The notes under the pieces were generated by a model. It was given only the letters and a program-made list of their open reading frames with translations, was not told the origin of the DNA and made no database searches. Shown here in pieces: positions 9,618 through 17,310 of a stretch of DNA of 64,000 nucleotides. A program made the position numbers and the translations under genes. How positions within the stretch are numbered: position 1 is the first letter of the stretch; each line of letters begins with the position of its first letter. The DNA comes from Paraburkholderia flagellata (lineage in GTDB: Bacteria > Pseudomonadota > Gammaproteobacteria > Burkholderiales > Burkholderiaceae), in NCBI RefSeq assembly GCF_021390645.1, contig NZ_JAJEJT010000003.1, positions 62,001-126,000 on the forward strand, written 5' to 3'.

Positions 9618-9652
9618 TCTCATTTCTGGGATAATTCGTCCCGAAATTGAGA
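9618..9652. promoter_or_regulatory. Imperfect inverted repeat before the activator gene
   Basis: TCTCATTTCTGGGA (9618-9631) pairs with TCCCGAAATTGAGA (9639-9652) with few mismatches. Its ends share the TCTC/GAGA pattern with the perfect repeat at 9526-9543, so it may be an autoregulatory or second activator site. Confidence 0.35.
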
Positions 9653-9694
9653 ATTCGCGGGCCATGCCCGGCCACGACAGAAGAAAAGAATCGA

Positions 9695-11164
9695 ATGGAA
9701 ATCGAAACGAACGCCCTGCTGGCCGACTACGACCACGTGCGCAAACTGGCGATGCAATCGCTCTTTCAATCGCTCGACAAGTTCAGCGAAGGCACCGTGA
9801 TCGTTGATCGCAACGCTCGCGTAGTGTGGATCAACCGGCACTACGCGGCGCGCTTCGGCTTTGACGATCCCACGGCGGTGATCGGTCTCGATTGCGAAAC
9901 CGTCATTCCTAACAGCATGATGCGCGACGTCGTGAAAGGGGGTGAACCCATTCTGCTCGACATTCTCGAAACTGATAGAGATCCGATCGTCGTCACGCGT
10001 TTGCCGATCAAGGACGATAACGGCGAAACGATCGGTGCAGTGGGCTTCGTACTATTCAACGAACTCAAGGGGCTGTCTCCGCTTTTCAGCCAGTACGCAC
10101 GGCTGCGTGCCGAACTGATCAGCACACGCCAGTCGCTCGCGCAGGTGCGTCGCGCGAAGTACAGCTTTTCAAGCCTGATCGGCACGAGCGCCGCAAGCCT
10201 CGAAGTGAAACGCCAGGCACGCCGGGCCGCGCGTCTGGCATCGCCGGTGCTCCTGCTCGGTGAAACGGGCACGGGCAAGGAACTGCTTGCGCACGCCATA
10301 CACGGCGCATCTGGACGCGCGGACAGTCCGCTTGTGACGGTGAACGTCGCCGCGATTCCCGACACGCTGCTGGAATTGGAGTTCTTCGGCGCGGAGGCGG
10401 GCGCGTACGCGGGTGCGGAGCGCAAGGGGCGTATCGGCAAGTTCGAACTGGCCCAGGGCGGCACGCTCTTTCTCGACGAGATCGGCGACATGCCGCTCGC
10501 GCTGCAGGGCAAATTGCTGCGGGTTCTGCAGGAACAGGAGTTCGAACCGCTCGGGTCGAATCGCATCGTGCGCACCGACGTGCGCATCATCGCGGCGACG
10601 TCGGCGGATTTGCCCGCGCTCGTGGCGCAGGGCCGGTTTCGCGCGGACCTCTATTACCGGCTCAACGTGCTGATGATTCGCGTGCCGCCGCTGCGCGAGC
10701 GCCTGGCGGACATCGAGGCGATGGCCTATTCGATCCTCGACAAGCTGGCGGTGGAAAGCGGAGCGGGGCATCTCGAACTCGACAAAGATGCGCTTGCGGT
10801 GCTGTGTGCGTATGGCTGGCCCGGCAACGTGCGTGAGTTGCGCAATACGCTCGAGCGTGCGGTGCTGTTATCGGATAGCGAGCGCATCGATGCGCGTTCG
10901 CTCGCGCGCTTCATCGGCGACGGGCGTGGGCAGCGTGTCGAGAGTGAGGCACGCGACGCGGCGGCCAATCTGCACGTCACGCCCGACCATGCCACTGCGC
11001 AGCAATATCAACAGTACGACGAAGCGATGCGCGATTTCGAACGCCGCTTGCTGACCGATGCGTTACGCGCGGCAGGCGGTCAGGTGACGAAAGCCGCCGC
11101 ACAGATCGGCATGGCGCGCGCCACGCTGTACCGGCGCATCGTTGCGCTCGGCATCGAGGTTTAA
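9695..11164 (+). CDS. Sigma-54-dependent activator (PAS, AAA+, Fis-type HTH)
   Basis: A 489-residue regulator. An N-terminal PAS-like sensor (about 20-130) precedes a central AAA+ ATPase with Walker A GETGTGKE and Walker B GGTLFLDEIGDM. A C-terminal Fis-type helix-turn-helix (GGQVTKAAAQIGMARATLYRR) follows. The sigma-54 contact loop, normally GAFTGA, reads GAYAGA here, so the threonine is replaced by alanine. ATG 9695 was chosen because the 16 upstream residues are not domain-like. It is divergent from the GntP-type permease, whose promoter is of the -24/-12 kind, and probably activates it in response to hydroxybutyrate or a related acid. Confidence 0.9.
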   Translation: MEIETNALLADYDHVRKLAMQSLFQSLDKFSEGTVIVDRNARVVWINRHYAARFGFDDPTAVIGLDCETVIPNSMMRDVVKGGEPILLDILETDRDPIVVTRLPIKDDNGETIGAVGFVLFNELKGLSPLFSQYARLRAELISTRQSLAQVRRAKYSFSSLIGTSAASLEVKRQARRAARLASPVLLLGETGTGKELLAHAIHGASGRADSPLVTVNVAAIPDTLLELEFFGAEAGAYAGAERKGRIGKFELAQGGTLFLDEIGDMPLALQGKLLRVLQEQEFEPLGSNRIVRTDVRIIAATSADLPALVAQGRFRADLYYRLNVLMIRVPPLRERLADIEAMAYSILDKLAVESGAGHLELDKDALAVLCAYGWPGNVRELRNTLERAVLLSDSERIDARSLARFIGDGRGQRVESEARDAAANLHVTPDHATAQQYQQYDEAMRDFERRLLTDALRAAGGQVTKAAAQIGMARATLYRRIVALGIEV

Positions 11165-11251
11165 TGCTGTTCATCCAGGGTTTGCCCCGATCAATATATG
11201 CAAAGCGCACGCCGTAATACCTGTTTTTAGATCGAGGCTGACCCGTTGGAG

Positions 11252-11725
11252 ATGAAAACGCTAACGTTTGCGCGGAGACTACGGGTAGGCGGCGACTGCG
11301 CTCGCCTCACGCTTGCAGTTTTTGTCGGCGTCCTCGCGGGATGCGGAAATTCCATTTCAGATTCGGACATCCAGTTCGTCACTGCCGCAATGCCAACGCA
11401 GTTCGAGGCGTTGCGCATGTACGGCGCAGTGCCCTTTCGCGACGGCTCAATCGGTCTGTCCACTCATGGTCCAGCCCGGCTCCAGCAGGGCTGCGAAGCG
11501 GTCATTCGTTCGGCAAGGGGCCCTTTTCGTGAGTCGGTGGTCCTGGATAGCGAATCGGCCGAGTACTTCGAACTCGATATTTCTCGTACGCCTGGCGGAT
11601 GGACTGTGACAACGGACGGCCTTGCCGAACCGAGTAGCAACTCTGTGGGGCTTCGCACCCAGTTCACGAACTGCCTGACCGCTATAAAAGACAAACTTCG
11701 GGCTCAGCCGGATACGGTGCAGTGA
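11252..11725 (+). CDS. Hypothetical lipoprotein
   Basis: A 157-residue protein with an N-terminal signal ending in the lipobox LAGC (cysteine near residue 31), so it should be lipid-anchored and exposed to the periplasm. ATG 11252 lies behind a TTGGAG ribosome site. The rest shows no domain I recognise. It lies at the left border of the PAAR-lysozyme island, on the same strand, but about 800 bases of non-coding sequence separate it from the next reading frame, so a functional link is uncertain. Confidence 0.6.
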   Translation: MKTLTFARRLRVGGDCARLTLAVFVGVLAGCGNSISDSDIQFVTAAMPTQFEALRMYGAVPFRDGSIGLSTHGPARLQQGCEAVIRSARGPFRESVVLDSESAEYFELDISRTPGGWTVTTDGLAEPSSNSVGLRTQFTNCLTAIKDKLRAQPDTVQ

Positions 11726-12519
11726 GCCACGGCATCTATGTTCTAGCTAACGTGTACCGCATTGCGAACAGATACCTGAAGCCGTGGGCGGAGCATTGGA
11801 CTGAAAAATCAAAAAATCATAGGGTGTGATTTTGCTGACGCTGTTCTGGATTGTGACACGGGCAGAATCTGCAACACATCTTTCGCCGCGTTGGCCTACG
11901 CTGTTTGGTGCAGGGATGGATTACGTCTCCGTCCGTTTCTGCGTCGTTTCAGCAAGCTGTGACGACTTGTTCGTCTGTAATCCTCGTTGAAGGGCGGCTC
12001 TTCAGGGCCGCCTTTTTTTCTTGACGGCGCGCTGTACGAGCCAGTCTGTCAACGCCCGCTTACCTTCACTCTCCCTGTTTCGAGCGGGAGGACCTGAGCC
12101 GGAGCGGGTGCGGTGTCACACCAAAGTCCTTTCCCGGGCGCCTGCACCAAAGAAAAACTGGCTGGCGAGATCGCACGATCTGTATGTCGTACTGGACCCG
12201 CGTGACGTTTGCTTCGAACGTATCGCCATGCTGTTCGACAGGGCCGTACGCGCACGTGACTGTGCGGGAGCAGCTGAGGTGCGCGTCGCGCATCGTTGAG
12301 CTAGCGAGGCAGGCTGCGAGGGATTACCCCGAGTATCAACTGCATATGCGTGCTTGACTGGAATCAGGCAGCGACCTGCTTCCTTTCTGTTCCATGTGAA
12401 ATTCATCGTACTACAAATCAATTTAGGAGTAGTCCGATTGTCGGTTTCCAGTCTGTCCGCAGAGTATAAAACTTCGCCGGGCGCATTGCCGCGCTGGTTT
12501 TCTACACGGAGGTACGGAA
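11726..12519. other. Long region without a convincing gene
   Basis: Nearly 800 bases between the lipoprotein and the PAAR region. The frames seen are short, lack good ribosome sites and have no protein-like features. The only clear element is the hairpin terminator at 11993-12019. The region is probably decayed accessory DNA. Confidence 0.5.
11993..12019 (+). terminator. Rho-independent terminator with no clear gene before it
   Basis: GGCGGC and GCCGCC form a 6-bp all-GC stem with an 8-base loop, followed by seven T residues (12013-12019). It points to the plus strand. No recognisable gene ends just before it, so it may serve the lipoprotein 270 bases upstream, a lost gene or a small RNA. 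Confidence 0.65.
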
Positions 12520-12561
12520 ATGCTGGAGCAGCAAATGCATAACAAGTGGAGTGCGGAATGA
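12520..12561 (+). CDS. 13-residue leader-like ORF
   Basis: ATG 12520 has an excellent ribosome site, GGAGG at 12508-12512, and encodes MLEQQMHNKWSAE. Its TGA overlaps the ATG (12558) of the PAAR remnant. It may be a coupling leader peptide, or the rebuilt stump of a longer gene lost upstream. It is too short to judge further. Confidence 0.3.
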   Translation: MLEQQMHNKWSAE

Positions 12562-12692
12562 GACGAGTTTGGTGACAAAAAACGACGGCGGGCGGTGTCG
12601 TGCTCGACGGTATCGATAACTGCACGCGCCACGGCACGCCAATCACGTTCATCGGCGCGAAGATAGCCGTTTATCTCGGACACCGGGAGTAA
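12558..12692 (+). pseudogene. Remnant of a PAAR-domain gene
   Basis: ATG 12558 begins MRRVW and then meets TGA. In the same frame after that stop the sequence continues as KTTAGGVVLDGIDNCTRHG and then TPITFIGAK, a good match to the PAAR-repeat spike-tip family (pattern TTxGG...CxxHGTPxTxxGAK), before ending at TAA 12690-12692. An extra T after GTT and an altered A-run would explain the early stop. The cysteine-rich end of the domain is also degraded. It directly precedes a second PAAR gene and is probably a decayed paralogue. Confidence 0.6.
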
Positions 12693-12694
12693 GC

Positions 12695-13209
12695 ATGTTT
12701 GATCGACTTGTAGCGGACTATGACCGCACCACTACGGGCGGGGTGTTGATTGGCCGGAGCAACTACTTTAACGAAGAAGGAAAAATGTACGCCCGTAAGG
12801 AGAGTCATGCGACGTGCGGAAACTGCAAAGGCGGATGGCCGATTTACGGCACTACTGGCGACTGGATGGATGAAGGCTTCCCGTTAGCGAAAGACATGGA
12901 CGGCGTTCTGTGTCCATGCGGAAAGAACTTTGTCCTCGCGGCGGGTAACTCCAATGCGTTCTATTCGGAAAGCAAGGACAAAGCGCAAACCGAAACGTAC
13001 GTAATATTGCGCAAACTGACACTTACGACGAACAGTTCACGCTTCGCGATGCAAAGGGGTTGCGGCTTGCAGAAATGTACTACACCGTGCGCATGCCTTC
13101 GGGCGAACTGCGGCACGGCGTAACAGATTCGCAGGGACGCACTGAGCGCTATGAAACAAAAGACGCTCAAGCCATCCGAATCTATCTTGGTCAAAAGCAG
13201 GAGTCGTAA
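12695..13209 (+). pseudogene. PAAR-domain protein with a frameshift near 13003
   Basis: ATG 12695 follows GGGAG by 5 bases. Residues 1-95 form a PAAR-like domain of the Burkholderia type (TTTGGVLIG, ATCGNCKGGWPI, DWMDEG, CPCGKNFVLAAG), the tip of a type VI secretion spike. As read, the frame ends at 13123 with an unrelated tail. Shifting by one base at about 13001-13005 restores a protein-like end (YDEQFTLRDAKG, then MYYTVRMPSGELRHG, ending YLGQKQES) whose TAA at 13207-13209 overlaps the lysozyme start. A single missing A explains it. It could be a real mutation, a sequencing error, or, less likely, programmed frameshifting. Confidence 0.75.
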
Positions 13210-13769
13210 TGCCTGACGCACTCGCAACCGCAGTATCAAACACCGATCCCGACTCGAACGTCACGGCATATACGCAACGCTTGGGCAAGCCGTGGAAAAT
13301 GTCCGAAGACGGCGTTAAATTTCTTGAGGGCTGGGAAGCGTATAGCGCCACCATATATGACACGGATGGAAGCAAGGCCGGGAACGCCACGGTGGGCTAT
13401 GGTCACTTGGTACACTTGGGAAAAATTTCCGGCGCTGCGTCCGAGAAGCCTTTTCAAAAAGGAATTAGCGAAGCGCAAGCGGAAGCGCTTCTTCGGCAAG
13501 ACATTGCATGGGCTGAGAGGACCATCAACGACGCGATTAAGGTGCCGCTGTTTCAGTTCGAATACGATGCCCTGGTATGTTTTATGTATAACTTGCAGCA
13601 TCACGGAGACGCACTCCTCGATTTTGTCAATACGGGGCAATACAACAAAGTCGGCGACAGGATGCGGACATACGCAACGTCAAAAGGCCACCCAATTAAG
13701 GGCTTGCTCAGGCGTCGTCATCGCGAAGCAGAGATGTTCGAAGCGGGGGTTTATGATTCTTCGCACTAA
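13209..13769 (+). CDS. GH24 (phage-type) lysozyme, probable type VI effector
   Basis: A 186-residue muramidase that cleaves the glycan chains of peptidoglycan. By alignment with T4 lysozyme the catalytic residues are E40 (FLEGWE), D51 (IYD) and T61 (NATVGYGH). There is no signal peptide or membrane anchor, so it needs another way out, and the adjacent PAAR gene suggests delivery on a type VI spike. Its ATG shares a base with the restored PAAR stop (TAATG), and its own end overlaps the inhibitor gene by 17 bases. No holin, spanin or phage structural genes are nearby, which argues against a simple prophage endolysin. The delivery route is inferred. Confidence 0.85.
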   Translation: MPDALATAVSNTDPDSNVTAYTQRLGKPWKMSEDGVKFLEGWEAYSATIYDTDGSKAGNATVGYGHLVHLGKISGAASEKPFQKGISEAQAEALLRQDIAWAERTINDAIKVPLFQFEYDALVCFMYNLQHHGDALLDFVNTGQYNKVGDRMRTYATSKGHPIKGLLRRRHREAEMFEAGVYDSSH

Positions 13770-14238
13770 AGTCCTATATGCGCTTGCACTACTGCCTATC
13801 ATTGCTAGTGCAAAGACCGTGTACTCAGGCGAGTTTGATTACCACAACTTCAAGTCACCAGTAGCTTCATTTTCCGGCCGAACACAGGCGGAAGTTGCGC
13901 GTATGTGCAACACAGGCGAGCACGCGAGCAACGATGACTTGGCGCAGTGCTCGCACCTGAAATTTAACTACGCGAGCAGCCAACTGGAAAAGAAGTTGAA
14001 GGCAATACGTTCCAGGAGCGAAAACAACGACAAGTCACTAAAAACCGATGGCGAACCGCCATCGTCGCCTTACTTCGAAAAGGCACAAGCTGCTTGGACA
14101 ACGTATCGTGACAACGAATGCTATAGCGAAACGTACTCTATGGGCGCAGCGGCGGAGCGTTACATTTTCTTTTGGGAGTGTATGGCGAACATCACGAAAA
14201 GCCGCGTAAAGGAGCTAGACGAACTGTTGAAGTATTAA
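13753..14238 (+). CDS. LprI-like (DUF1311) lysozyme inhibitor, probable immunity protein
   Basis: A 161-residue exported protein with a signal peptide at about 1-20 (hydrophobic run ending IIASA). The mature part carries the LprI/DUF1311 signature: QCSHLKFNYASSQLEKKL, AQAAWTTYRDNEC, then WECMANITKSRVKEL, with four cysteines that could form two disulfides. Known LprI-domain proteins inhibit lysozyme. The gene overlaps the lysozyme by 17 bases, so the two should be made together. A periplasmic inhibitor beside an unexported lysozyme is the expected shape of a toxin-immunity pair that protects the cell from its siblings. Confidence 0.82.
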   Translation: MILRTKVLYALALLPIIASAKTVYSGEFDYHNFKSPVASFSGRTQAEVARMCNTGEHASNDDLAQCSHLKFNYASSQLEKKLKAIRSRSENNDKSLKTDGEPPSSPYFEKAQAAWTTYRDNECYSETYSMGAAAERYIFFWECMANITKSRVKELDELLKY

Positions 14239-14366
14239 TCGATGGCCCGACAGTGCACCGCCGTCCCGGCCTCGCTCGTACCCGTGCGGTTGGTCATCAA
14301 AAAACGGGGACATATTCCCACGCATATCCGGTAATACCCTGGGTCTATTTCACCCGCGTGAGGACT

Positions 14367-14377
14367 CTGGTATAACT
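14367..14377 (+). promoter_or_regulatory. Possible extended -10 promoter of the rbs operon
   Basis: TGGTATAACT lies about 75 bases before rbsK and fits an extended -10 element (TGn then TATAAC at 14371-14376). No good -35 box is at the right distance. This is a weak, pattern-only call. Confidence 0.3.
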
Positions 14378-14449
14378 GCGCTCCCAAGCTGATTACGTTT
14401 TAGCACGGCAAAAAATCGCAGATGCGGGAAGCCGTGGAAAGGGAGTGCA

Positions 14450-15352
14450 ATGGCGCGCGTAGTGGTGGTGGGCAGCATCAACATGGACATGGTCGTCGCG
14501 ACCGACACGTTTCCCCGGCTCGGCGAAACGCTGTTCGGCACGCATTTTTCGACGCATCCGGGCGGCAAGGGCGCGAATCAGGCGGTCGCCGCGGCGCGTC
14601 TTGGCGCCGAAGTCACGATGATCGGCTGCGTGGGTGCAGATGCCTTCGGCGGCGAAATGAAAGCGACGCTCGCGCGTGAAGGCGTCGATATCGCCCACGT
14701 GAGCACGGGTCGTGAAGCGACCGGCATTGCCTCGATCACGCTTTCGGGCGGCGACAACGCGATCATCGTCGTGCCCGGCGCGAACCACGAGCTTTCTGCC
14801 GAAGACATCGACCGCGCAAGCGCTGCGATCGCGCAGGCCGACGTCGTGCTCGCGCAACTCGAAGTGCCCTACGCAACAGTGCTGCACGCCGCGCGGCGCG
14901 CACGCGAGCATGGCAAGCCTTTCTTTCTCAATCCTGCACCCGCAGTCGAACTGAGCGGCGAGCTGCTCGAGCTGACCACGCTGCTCACGCCAAACGAGCA
15001 TGAACTCGCGACCGCGCTGCAAACGCCAGAAGGTGCGTGGGCCGAGGTCATCGCGCGTTCGCCCGTACGCATCGCCATGACGCACGGTAAAGACGGCGCG
15101 TATTACACCGACGCGAATGGCGAACTCGTGCATCAGCCGGGCTTCGCTGTCGAGGCCGTCGATACGACCGGCGCCGGCGACACCTTCAACGGCGCACTCG
15201 CGGCGTTCTGGCATCTCGGCATTGGCGAGGCCGTGCGGCGCGCGAACGCCGCGGGCGCGCTTTCCGTGACGCGCGCCGGGGCGCAGGGCGGCATGCCCAC
15301 GCTCGCCGAACTCGAAACCTTCCTGAACACGCAAGCCCGAGATTCGCAGTGA
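14450..15352 (+). CDS. rbsK: Ribokinase
   Basis: A 300-residue PfkB-family sugar kinase that phosphorylates D-ribose to ribose 5-phosphate in the cytoplasm. It has the N-terminal GSINMDMV and HPGGKGANQAVAAARLG segments of ribokinase and the catalytic DTTGAGDTFNGAL motif near residue 245, where the Asp is the base. ATG 14450 follows GGGAG. The TGA overlaps the GTG start of rbsD. As the first gene of the rbs cluster it should be expressed with the transporter. Confidence 0.95.
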   Translation: MARVVVVGSINMDMVVATDTFPRLGETLFGTHFSTHPGGKGANQAVAAARLGAEVTMIGCVGADAFGGEMKATLAREGVDIAHVSTGREATGIASITLSGGDNAIIVVPGANHELSAEDIDRASAAIAQADVVLAQLEVPYATVLHAARRAREHGKPFFLNPAPAVELSGELLELTTLLTPNEHELATALQTPEGAWAEVIARSPVRIAMTHGKDGAYYTDANGELVHQPGFAVEAVDTTGAGDTFNGALAAFWHLGIGEAVRRANAAGALSVTRAGAQGGMPTLAELETFLNTQARDSQ

Positions 15353-15747
15353 AAAAATACGGACACTTGAATCGCGATATCGCACGCGTGCTGGCCCGCA
15401 TGGGCCACACGGACAGCCTCGTGATCGCCGACTGCGGGCTGCCGGTGCCCGACGGCGTGGAATGCATCGACGTCTCGCTTGCGGCCGGCGTGCCCGACTT
15501 CTTCGCCGTGCTCGACAGCGTGCTCGCCGACTTCAAGGCCGAGCGCGCCGTGTTCGCGAGCGAGGCGCAGACCCACAACGCGGCCGTGGTGGCGCGCAGC
15601 CGCGACATGGCCGCCGCGCGCATCGCCGTGGAAAACGTGCCGCACGAGGAGTTCAAGCGCCGCTGCCGCGAGGCGAAAGCGGTGATCCGCACTGGCGAGT
15701 GCAGCCCCTATGCGAATGTGATCCTGCATTCGGGCGTGATCTTCTGA
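15349..15747 (+). CDS. rbsD: D-ribose pyranase
   Basis: A 132-residue protein that interconverts pyranose and furanose forms of ribose, giving ribokinase its substrate. The start is GTG 15349 (KKYGHLNRDIARVLARMGH follows), overlapping the rbsK stop as GTGA. The family's catalytic histidine lies in this N-terminal segment, and the C-terminal IRTGECSPYANVILHSGVIF ending matches the RbsD family closely. It sits between kinase and ATPase, 10 bases before rbsA. Confidence 0.93.
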   Translation: MKKYGHLNRDIARVLARMGHTDSLVIADCGLPVPDGVECIDVSLAAGVPDFFAVLDSVLADFKAERAVFASEAQTHNAAVVARSRDMAAARIAVENVPHEEFKRRCREAKAVIRTGECSPYANVILHSGVIF

Positions 15748-15757
15748 GAGGTCCAGG

Positions 15758-17266
15758 ATGCAAGTGATGATGCAGGGGATCGGCAAGGCGTTCGGTCCGG
15801 TTCGGGTGCTCGAAGGCGTCGATTTCCGCATCGAGGCAGGCGAGATCCACGCGTTGATGGGCGAGAACGGCGCAGGCAAATCGACGCTCATGAAAATCCT
15901 GAGCGGCGTGTATCAAGCCGATGCGGGCGAGATCCTCGTCGATGGACGCGCGGTGCTGATCCGCAGCACGGTCGAGGCCGAACGCGCGGGCATTGCCATC
16001 ATTCACCAGGAATTGAACCTCATCCCGCAACTGACGGTGATGGAGAATCTCTTCCTTGGCCGCGAGCCGAGCCGCTTCGGCATGGTCGATACCGCAACGA
16101 TGCGCAAGGAGGCGCGCAAATGGCTCGACAAAGTCGGCGCGCAGCGTATCGATCCGCAGACGGAGGCTGGGCTGCTCTCCATCGGTCAACAGCAGCTCGT
16201 GGAAATTGCCAAGGCGCTTTCGCTGAACGCACAGGTGCTCGTGATGGACGAGCCGACCGCCGCGCTCACGAACCGCGAGATCGAAACGCTCTTCGAGATC
16301 ATGCAGTCGCTCAAGGCGAGCGGTGTGGCGATCGTCTACGTCTCGCACCGCATGGAGGAGATCTTCCGCGTGTGCGACAAGATCAGCGTGCTGCGTGACG
16401 GCCATTTCGTCGGCGAGCGCGCGATTCGCGAGACGGGTTTCGATGAGATCGTGCGGCTGATGGTGGGCCGCGAGATTGGCGAGCGTTTCCCGAAACGCAG
16501 CCATGCGCCGGGCGAGGTGCGCCTGAGCGTGGCCGGTCTGGCGGACGAAGGGCATATCGAAGGCATTACGTTCGATGTGCGCGCGGGCGAGGTGCTCGGT
16601 ATCGCGGGTCTCATGGGCGCGGGCCGCAGCGAGATTCTGCGCACGCTGTTCGGCGCGAACCGCAAGACCGCGGGCTCGGTGACGCTCGACGGCAGCGCGC
16701 TCGACGTGCGTGACGCGTCCAGTGCGATTGCGGCGGGTATCGGCTTCGTCACGGAAGACCGCAAGCGTCAGGGCCTCGTTCTCGGCATGTCGGTGCGCGA
16801 AAACGCGACGCTCGTGCATCTGGACCAGTACGCCACGCTCGGTTTCGTCAACGAGCGTGCGGAGCGCAGCGCCGTCGACGGCCTCATCAAGCAGTTGCGC
16901 GTGCGTACGCGCGACGCGGAACTGGATGTCAAGGCGCTCTCGGGCGGCAATCAGCAGAAAGTCGTGTTCGCGAAGTGGCTCGCGCAGCCGCCTAAAGTGC
17001 TGCTGCTCGACGAGCCCACGCGCGGCGTGGACGTGGGCGGCAAAGCCGAGATCTACACGATCATCAATCAGCTTGCGGAGCAAGGCGTTGCCATTGTGAT
17101 GGTGTCGTCTGAACTGCCCGAAGTGCTGGCCATGAGCGACCGCATTCTCGTCATGCATCAGGGGCGCCAGAACGGCATCTTCGAAGCGGCCAACGCCACC
17201 CAGGAACTGATCATGACGGCCGCGGCGGGCGGCGATGTGGCTGCGGCGCGCGCCGTCGCTGCCTGA
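15758..17266 (+). CDS. rbsA: Ribose ABC transporter, ATP-binding protein
   Basis: A 502-residue protein with two fused ATPase domains, as in all RbsA/MglA-type sugar importers. The first domain (about 1-220) has Walker A GENGAGKST, the signature-region sequence LLSIGQQQLVEIAKAL and Walker B VLVMDEPTAAL. The second (about 250-500) has a degenerate Walker A (GLMGAGRSEI), as usual in the family, and SGGNQQKVVFAKWL followed by LLLDEPTRGVDVG. AGAGGTCCAGG lies just before ATG 15758. It powers import of ribose through RbsC. Confidence 0.94.
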   Translation: MQVMMQGIGKAFGPVRVLEGVDFRIEAGEIHALMGENGAGKSTLMKILSGVYQADAGEILVDGRAVLIRSTVEAERAGIAIIHQELNLIPQLTVMENLFLGREPSRFGMVDTATMRKEARKWLDKVGAQRIDPQTEAGLLSIGQQQLVEIAKALSLNAQVLVMDEPTAALTNREIETLFEIMQSLKASGVAIVYVSHRMEEIFRVCDKISVLRDGHFVGERAIRETGFDEIVRLMVGREIGERFPKRSHAPGEVRLSVAGLADEGHIEGITFDVRAGEVLGIAGLMGAGRSEILRTLFGANRKTAGSVTLDGSALDVRDASSAIAAGIGFVTEDRKRQGLVLGMSVRENATLVHLDQYATLGFVNERAERSAVDGLIKQLRVRTRDAELDVKALSGGNQQKVVFAKWLAQPPKVLLLDEPTRGVDVGGKAEIYTIINQLAEQGVAIVMVSSELPEVLAMSDRILVMHQGRQNGIFEAANATQELIMTAAAGGDVAAARAVAA

Positions 17267-17310
17267 AGCGCTCGCGCTTACCTATTCACAGCAATCTCGA
17301 GAGACATGAC

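Noticed and set aside
11820..12019. Possible small RNA ending at the orphan terminator
   Set aside because: No promoter could be placed and no conserved structure was seen; only the terminator is reported.
12577..12590. Run of six A residues in the PAAR remnant as a programmed frameshift site
   Set aside because: A second upstream change is also needed to restore the frame, and the domain end is degraded, so ordinary decay is simpler.
13209..13769. Lysozyme as part of a prophage
   Set aside because: No holin, spanin, tail, capsid or integrase gene is nearby, and the neighbours are PAAR and an inhibitor.
14385..14405. Possible LacI-type operator before rbsK
   Set aside because: The symmetry around the CG centre is poor when both halves are compared.
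15653..17158. 501-residue minus-strand frame across rbsA
   Set aside because: It is antisense to a complete RbsA protein with all ATPase motifs.
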